A DNA stretch of 64,000 bases from contig NZ_BJHU01000021.1 of NCBI RefSeq assembly GCF_005405905.1, positions 496,001-560,000 of the forward strand. Reading direction: 5' to 3'. The number at the start of each line of letters is the position of its first letter. The stretch's first letter is position 1. Made by a program: the position numbers and the translations under genes. The notes beneath the pieces were generated by a model. The model ran no database searches, was not told where the DNA came from, and saw nothing but the letters and a program-made list of their open reading frames with translations. This DNA is from Acidovorax sp. NB1 (GTDB lineage: Bacteria; Pseudomonadota; Gammaproteobacteria; Burkholderiales; Burkholderiaceae_C). Positions 59,414-64,000 of this stretch are shown one piece after another.

Positions 59414-61561
59414 TCACACCGCCAGACGCGAGAGGTCGGCCACGCGGTTCATCGCGTTGTGCAGCATTTTGAGCAGGCCCAGGCGGTTCATGCGCACATC
59501 CAGCTGTTCGGCGTTGACCATCACGTCGTCAAAAAACGCATCCACCGGCGCGCGCAGCACGGCCAGGGTTTGCAGGCTGGCGGTGTAGTCACCGGCGTCG
59601 AACTGTGCGTTGGCCTCGGGCACAAAGCGCTGCAGGGCGGCAAACAGGTCCTGCTCGGCCTTTTCCTGCAGCAGCTCAGGGTTGACATGGGCATCCACCG
59701 GGCCTTCGACCTCGGCCTTTTTCAGGATGTTGCCCACGCGCTTGTTGGCTGCGGCCAGGGCCGGGCTTTCGGGCAATGCGGCAAAGGCGCGCACGGCCGC
59801 TAGTCGCGCGGGAACATCACGCCAGGTGGTCATGCCCTGAGCGTTGACGACTGCTTCAACTTCGGACGAGCCGTAACCGAGGTCTTTCAAGTAACCCTTA
59901 AGCCGGTCGAAGAAGAACAACGAAAGATCTGTTCGAGCATCTCCGATAAGTCCGGGAGAGAACCCTTCATAAGCAGCATTGGCAATCGCTTGAAAACCAA
60001 GGGGAAGCTCCTTCTCCATCAGCATGCGGATCACGCCCAGCGCATGGCGGCGCAGCGCAAACGGATCGCGGTCGCCCGTGGGCAGGTTGCCGATGCCGAA
60101 CATGCCCACCAGGGTTTCCAGCTTGTCGGCCAGGGCCACCACAACACCGGCCGTGTTGCGGGGCAGCGTGTCACCCGCGAAGCGTGGCTTGTAGTGGTCT
60201 TCAATCGCGTTTGCCACGGTCTCGCCCAGGCCGTCGTTCAGGGCGTAGTAGCCGCCCATGATGCCCTGCAACTCGGGGAACTCGCCCACCATGTCGGTCA
60301 CGAGATCGGTCTTGGCCAATTGGGCGGCCAAATCGGCGTCTTGCACCAGCTGCGCATCGCCCAGCTGCTGTGCGATGGCCTTGGCAATGGCGCGCACGCG
60401 CTCCACGCGCTCACCCTGCGTGCCGAGCTTGTTGTGATAAACCACCTTGCCCAGGCCCTCGACGCGCGAGGCCAGGGTCTTCTTGCGGTCCTGGTCAAAG
60501 AAGAACTTGGCGTCGGCCAGGCGCGGGCGCACCACGCGCTCGTTGCCGCCGGTCACAAAGCTCGTGTCTTCGGGGCTGATGTTGCTGACCACCAGGAACT
60601 TGTTGGTGAGCTTGCCAGCAGCGTCCAGCAGCGGGAAGTACTTCTGGTTGGCCTTCATCGTGAGGATGAGGCACTCCTGCGGCACACCCAGGAACTGCTC
60701 TTCAAACTGGCAGATGACGACGTTCGGGCGCTCGACCAGCGCGGTCACCTCGTCCAGCAGGGCTTCGTCTTCGATGGGGCGGGCACCGTTGCCAACCTTA
60801 GCAGCGGCAGCGGCCAGCTGGCGCACGATCTCGGCCTTGCGCTCGGCAAAGCTGGCGATCACGGCGCCGTCTTTTTGCAGCGTGGCGGCGTAGTTGTCGG
60901 CGTCCTTCAACACCACGGGCGACACGGCGGCTTCAAAGCGGTGGCCTTGGGTGCTGTTGCCAGCCGTCAGACCCAGTGCCTTCACGGCCACCACGGTGCT
61001 GCCGTGCAGAGCCACCAGGCCGTGTGCAGGGCGCACAAAGTTCACGCTGGTCCAGCCGGGCAGCTCGCAGTCGGTTTCGAGCTGGTAGCTCATCACCTTG
61101 GGGATGGGGAGCTTGGCGATGGCTTCGTCGAGTGCCTTTTGCAGGCCCGCAGCCAACGTGGCGCCGGGCACCACGCTGTCGTAGAACAGGGCTTCGGCCT
61201 TGCCGTCCTGGGCGCGCTTGAGCGCGGCCACGGCGGCTGCGGGGTTGGACACATCGGCGCCCAGGGCCTGCAGCTTTTTGAGCAATGCAGGCGTGGCGTT
61301 GCCGTCCTTGTCCAAGCCCACGGTCACGGGCATCAGCTTTTGCTGCACGGCCTTGTCGGCGGCCTTGTCGGCCACAGCGGTCACGTGCGCAGCCAGGCGG
61401 CGGGGCGAGGCAAAGGGCGTGACCACGGACGCTCCCGTCGCCAGGCCCTGGGCCTTGAGCTGGTCGCCCAGCACGGTGGCAAAGGCATCGCCCAGCTTCT
61501 GCAGTGCCTTGGGGGGCAGCTCTTCAACAAACAGTTCAACGAGGAGGTTTTGGGTTGTCAT
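59414..61561 (-). CDS. glyS: Glycyl-tRNA synthetase beta subunit
   Basis: 715-aa beta subunit of the bacterial alpha2beta2 glycyl-tRNA synthetase, with the HD-type and tRNA-binding regions. Opening LLVELFVEELPPKALQKLG, then the large domain with VVALADKLETLVGMFGIG and GDRDPFALRRHALGVIRM (tRNA/ATP regions), and a C-terminal DALR-like anticodon domain. The second ATG at 61561 is preferred over 61567 because the GAGAG site sits 8 bases ahead. A patch of about 140 bp near 59870-60010 has clearly lower GC3 than the rest. Confidence 0.95.
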   Translation of the reverse strand: MTTQNLLVELFVEELPPKALQKLGDAFATVLGDQLKAQGLATGASVVTPFASPRRLAAHVTAVADKAADKAVQQKLMPVTVGLDKDGNATPALLKKLQALGADVSNPAAAVAALKRAQDGKAEALFYDSVVPGATLAAGLQKALDEAIAKLPIPKVMSYQLETDCELPGWTSVNFVRPAHGLVALHGSTVVAVKALGLTAGNSTQGHRFEAAVSPVVLKDADNYAATLQKDGAVIASFAERKAEIVRQLAAAAAKVGNGARPIEDEALLDEVTALVERPNVVICQFEEQFLGVPQECLILTMKANQKYFPLLDAAGKLTNKFLVVSNISPEDTSFVTGGNERVVRPRLADAKFFFDQDRKKTLASRVEGLGKVVYHNKLGTQGERVERVRAIAKAIAQQLGDAQLVQDADLAAQLAKTDLVTDMVGEFPELQGIMGGYYALNDGLGETVANAIEDHYKPRFAGDTLPRNTAGVVVALADKLETLVGMFGIGNLPTGDRDPFALRRHALGVIRMLMEKELPLGFQAIANAAYEGFSPGLIGDARTDLSLFFFDRLKGYLKDLGYGSSEVEAVVNAQGMTTWRDVPARLAAVRAFAALPESPALAAANKRVGNILKKAEVEGPVDAHVNPELLQEKAEQDLFAALQRFVPEANAQFDAGDYTASLQTLAVLRAPVDAFFDDVMVNAEQLDVRMNRLGLLKMLHNAMNRVADLSRLAV

Positions 61562-61572
61562 CGTCATTTCTC

Positions 61573-62478
61573 TCACGCAGCCTTCTTCGTCATCTGTTCC
61601 ACCCACTCGCGCGGCGCCATGGGGAAGCCCAGGCGCTCGCGGCTCTCGTAGTAGCTCTGCGCCACCGCACGGGCCAGGTTGCGGATGCGGCCGATGTAGG
61701 CAGCGCGTTCGGTCACACTGATCGCGCCGCGCGCATCCAGCAGGTTGAAGCTGTGTGCGGCCTTGAGCACTTGCTCGTAGGCGGGCAGCGCGAGCTGCTG
61801 CTCCATCAGGTACTTGGCCTGCTTTTCGTGCGCGTTGAAGGCGGTGAACAAAAAGTCCGCGTCGCTGTGCTCGAAGTTGTAGGTGGACTGCTCCACCTCG
61901 TTTTGCTTGTACACGTCGCCGTAGCTCAGCGTGTCGGTCCACTTGAGGTTGTAGACGTTGTCCACGCCCTGCAGGTACATGGCCAGGCGCTCCAGGCCGT
62001 AGGTGATCTCGCCGGTGGCGGGCTTGCAGTCGATCCCACCAACCTGCTGGAAGTAAGTGAACTGCGTGACTTCCATGCCGTTGAGCCACACCTCCCAGCC
62101 CAGACCCCAGGCGCCGAGCGTGGGGTTCTCCCAGTCGTCTTCCACAAAGCGGATGTCGTTCTTTTTCAGGTCAAAGCCGAGGGCTTCGAGCGAGCCCAGG
62201 TACAGCTCCAGGATGTTGGCCGGTGCGGGCTTGAGCACCACCTGGTACTGGTAGTAGTGCTGCAGGCGGTTGGGGTTCTCGCCGTAACGGCCGTCCTTGG
62301 GGCGGCGGCTGGGCTGCACGTAGGCGGCCTTCCACGGCTCGGGGCCGATGGCGCGCAGGAAGGTGGCGGTGTGCGAGGTGCCGGCGCCCACTTCCATGTC
62401 ATAGGGTTGCAAAAGGGCGCAACCCTGCGCGTCCCAGTAGGACTGCAGCTTCAAAATGATTTGCTGGAATGTCAACAT
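61573..62478 (-). CDS. glyQ: Glycyl-tRNA synthetase alpha subunit
   Basis: 301-aa catalytic subunit activating glycine. Class II motifs are visible: [61 protein letters not shown] and [14 protein letters not shown]. The ATG at 62478 (MLTFQQII) is the family start; the frame further upstream carries leader sequence. glyS follows after 11 bp, so both subunits come from one mRNA. Confidence 0.96.
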   Translation of the reverse strand: MLTFQQIILKLQSYWDAQGCALLQPYDMEVGAGTSHTATFLRAIGPEPWKAAYVQPSRRPKDGRYGENPNRLQHYYQYQVVLKPAPANILELYLGSLEALGFDLKKNDIRFVEDDWENPTLGAWGLGWEVWLNGMEVTQFTYFQQVGGIDCKPATGEITYGLERLAMYLQGVDNVYNLKWTDTLSYGDVYKQNEVEQSTYNFEHSDADFLFTAFNAHEKQAKYLMEQQLALPAYEQVLKAAHSFNLLDARGAISVTERAAYIGRIRNLARAVAQSYYESRERLGFPMAPREWVEQMTKKAA

Positions 62479-62675
62479 GGCGTCTGTGGCTGAGGCACTG
62501 GCAAGCCAGGGCCGGGCAAATAAGGGGAAAAGAAGAAAACGCGGTGCGTGAGCAAACCCCAGGGCCCGTCGCCCTATAAGGCAACAAGGACGGGCATCGC
62601 GCGCGCAAACCAGTGATTTTACGGCGCCCCGCCGCGTGTGCTGCGACAGCGCCCACAACATCGGCCCGCACCCAT

Positions 62676-62712
62676 GAAAAAAGGCCGGAGCCCTTTTGGA
62701 GCCCCAGCCTTC
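62676..62712 (-). terminator. Terminator or attenuator between asparaginase and glyQ
   Basis: On the minus strand AAGGCTGGGGCTCC pairs, using some G-U pairs, with GGGCTCCGGCCTT, followed by TTTTTC. It would end transcription from the asparaginase gene, or attenuate glyQS if the promoter is upstream of it. Confidence 0.7.
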
Positions 62713-62849
62713 CCAACCAGTCACGCGCGCTATAAGCCGGTGCGTACCAGTGACCACCTTTGCGGGTAGCCTGTCGGTGCACCCGTTGTGCACCAAGTCA
62801 AATCAACTCACGATCCATCACACTGGCCCACAGCGCCACCACGAGGCGC

Positions 62850-62942
62850 TGCCTAGGCCAGTGCCCCCGCGCAAGGGCCGCCCCGCCGCGCTGGGGGCGT
62901 CCCCCTTCAGGGGGAAGGCGCGAAGCGACTCAGGGGGTCTTC
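62850..62942 (-). repeat. Post-stop repeat, copy 3
   Basis: On the minus strand, directly after the asparaginase stop: ACCCCCTGAGTCGCTTCGCG, then CCCCCTGAAGGGGG, then CGCCCCCAGCGCGGCGGGGC, ending near GGGGGCACTGGCCTAGG. It matches copy 1 at both ends and copy 2 at the central hairpin. Confidence 0.7.

Positions 62943-64000
<1,058 letters not shown>

Larger units (their letters stand above)
62479..62942 (-). other. glyQ leader region, 464 bp
   Basis: No gene supported. On the minus strand it contains, in order from the asparaginase stop, the post-stop repeat (62850-62942), a hairpin-plus-T-run terminator (62676-62712), then about 200 bp before glyQ. The part next to glyQ must hold its promoter and leader. 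No T-box or tRNA-like structure was evident. Confidence 0.4.

Noticed and set aside
62479..62942. T-box or other amino-acid riboswitch before glyQ
   Set aside because: Only a hairpin with T-run was seen. No T-box sequence or specifier-like structure is recognisable, and T-boxes are not expected in this group.

Overview
The window reads as chromosomal DNA of a Gram-negative betaproteobacterium, most like the Acidovorax-type Comamonadaceae. The support is the high GC content with strong GC3 bias, the argB/slmA neighbourhood, beta-proteobacterial style glyQS, coaX, gmhB and plsC, a phasin, and several families of short dispersed hairpin repeats typical of that family. The family assignment is inference from gene content. 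No rRNA, tRNA, CRISPR array, phage or intact insertion sequence was seen.

Layout. 1-849 is non-coding and holds a large nested inverted repeat. 850-10997 (minus) is a fatty-acid degradation operon: TetR regulator, fadE, a DUF2147 protein, fadN, a DUF4442 hotdog protein and fadA, then an alpha/beta hydrolase, a double-hotdog thioesterase and an enoyl-CoA hydratase. The fadE-fadN-fadA set resembles the Bacillus fadNAE arrangement, and a perfect palindrome lies in front of the regulator. 11182-15225 (minus) holds slmA, a TctE/TctD-type two-component pair and argB. 15292-33191 is a cell-surface glycan region: two ArnT-like membrane proteins, a WecA-like initiating transferase, a 1217-aa methyltransferase/double glycosyltransferase, a tandem GT2 protein, an abundant-looking secreted surface protein followed by a parvulin, a Wzm/Wzt exporter, an LpxL-like acyltransferase and a fatty-acid hydroxylase-type membrane enzyme. 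After a small lipoprotein gene comes a complete type II secretion operon gspEFGHIJKLMND (44425 down to 33715), which directly follows, on the same strand, the dTDP-rhamnose genes rmlBDAC and two glycosyltransferases (50026-44464).

50138-54688 is a lipid-storage type locus. A 661-aa two-domain protein that matches the alcohol-forming fatty acyl-CoA reductase of Marinobacter is divergent from a PhaF-like phasin, followed by a TetR regulator and a TPR protein. 54847-64000 is mostly housekeeping: coaX, a BON-LysM protein, a rhodanese, a YgjP-type metallopeptidase, plsC, gmhB, glyS, glyQ and a periplasmic L-asparaginase cut by the window edge.

How it fits together: the glycan genes, rml pathway, Wzm/Wzt exporter, surface protein with its parvulin and the T2SS could jointly build an LPS-anchored surface layer. 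The fad operon, acyl-CoA reductase and phasin point to active acyl-CoA turnover and storage. The most unusual sequence-level features are repeat elements that sit inside coding regions in frame (a signal peptide, a histidine kinase loop, a peptidase linker), a post-stop-codon repeat shared by three unrelated genes, a GmhB lacking its usual metal-binding aspartates, and an LpxL-like protein lacking the HX4D/E acid.
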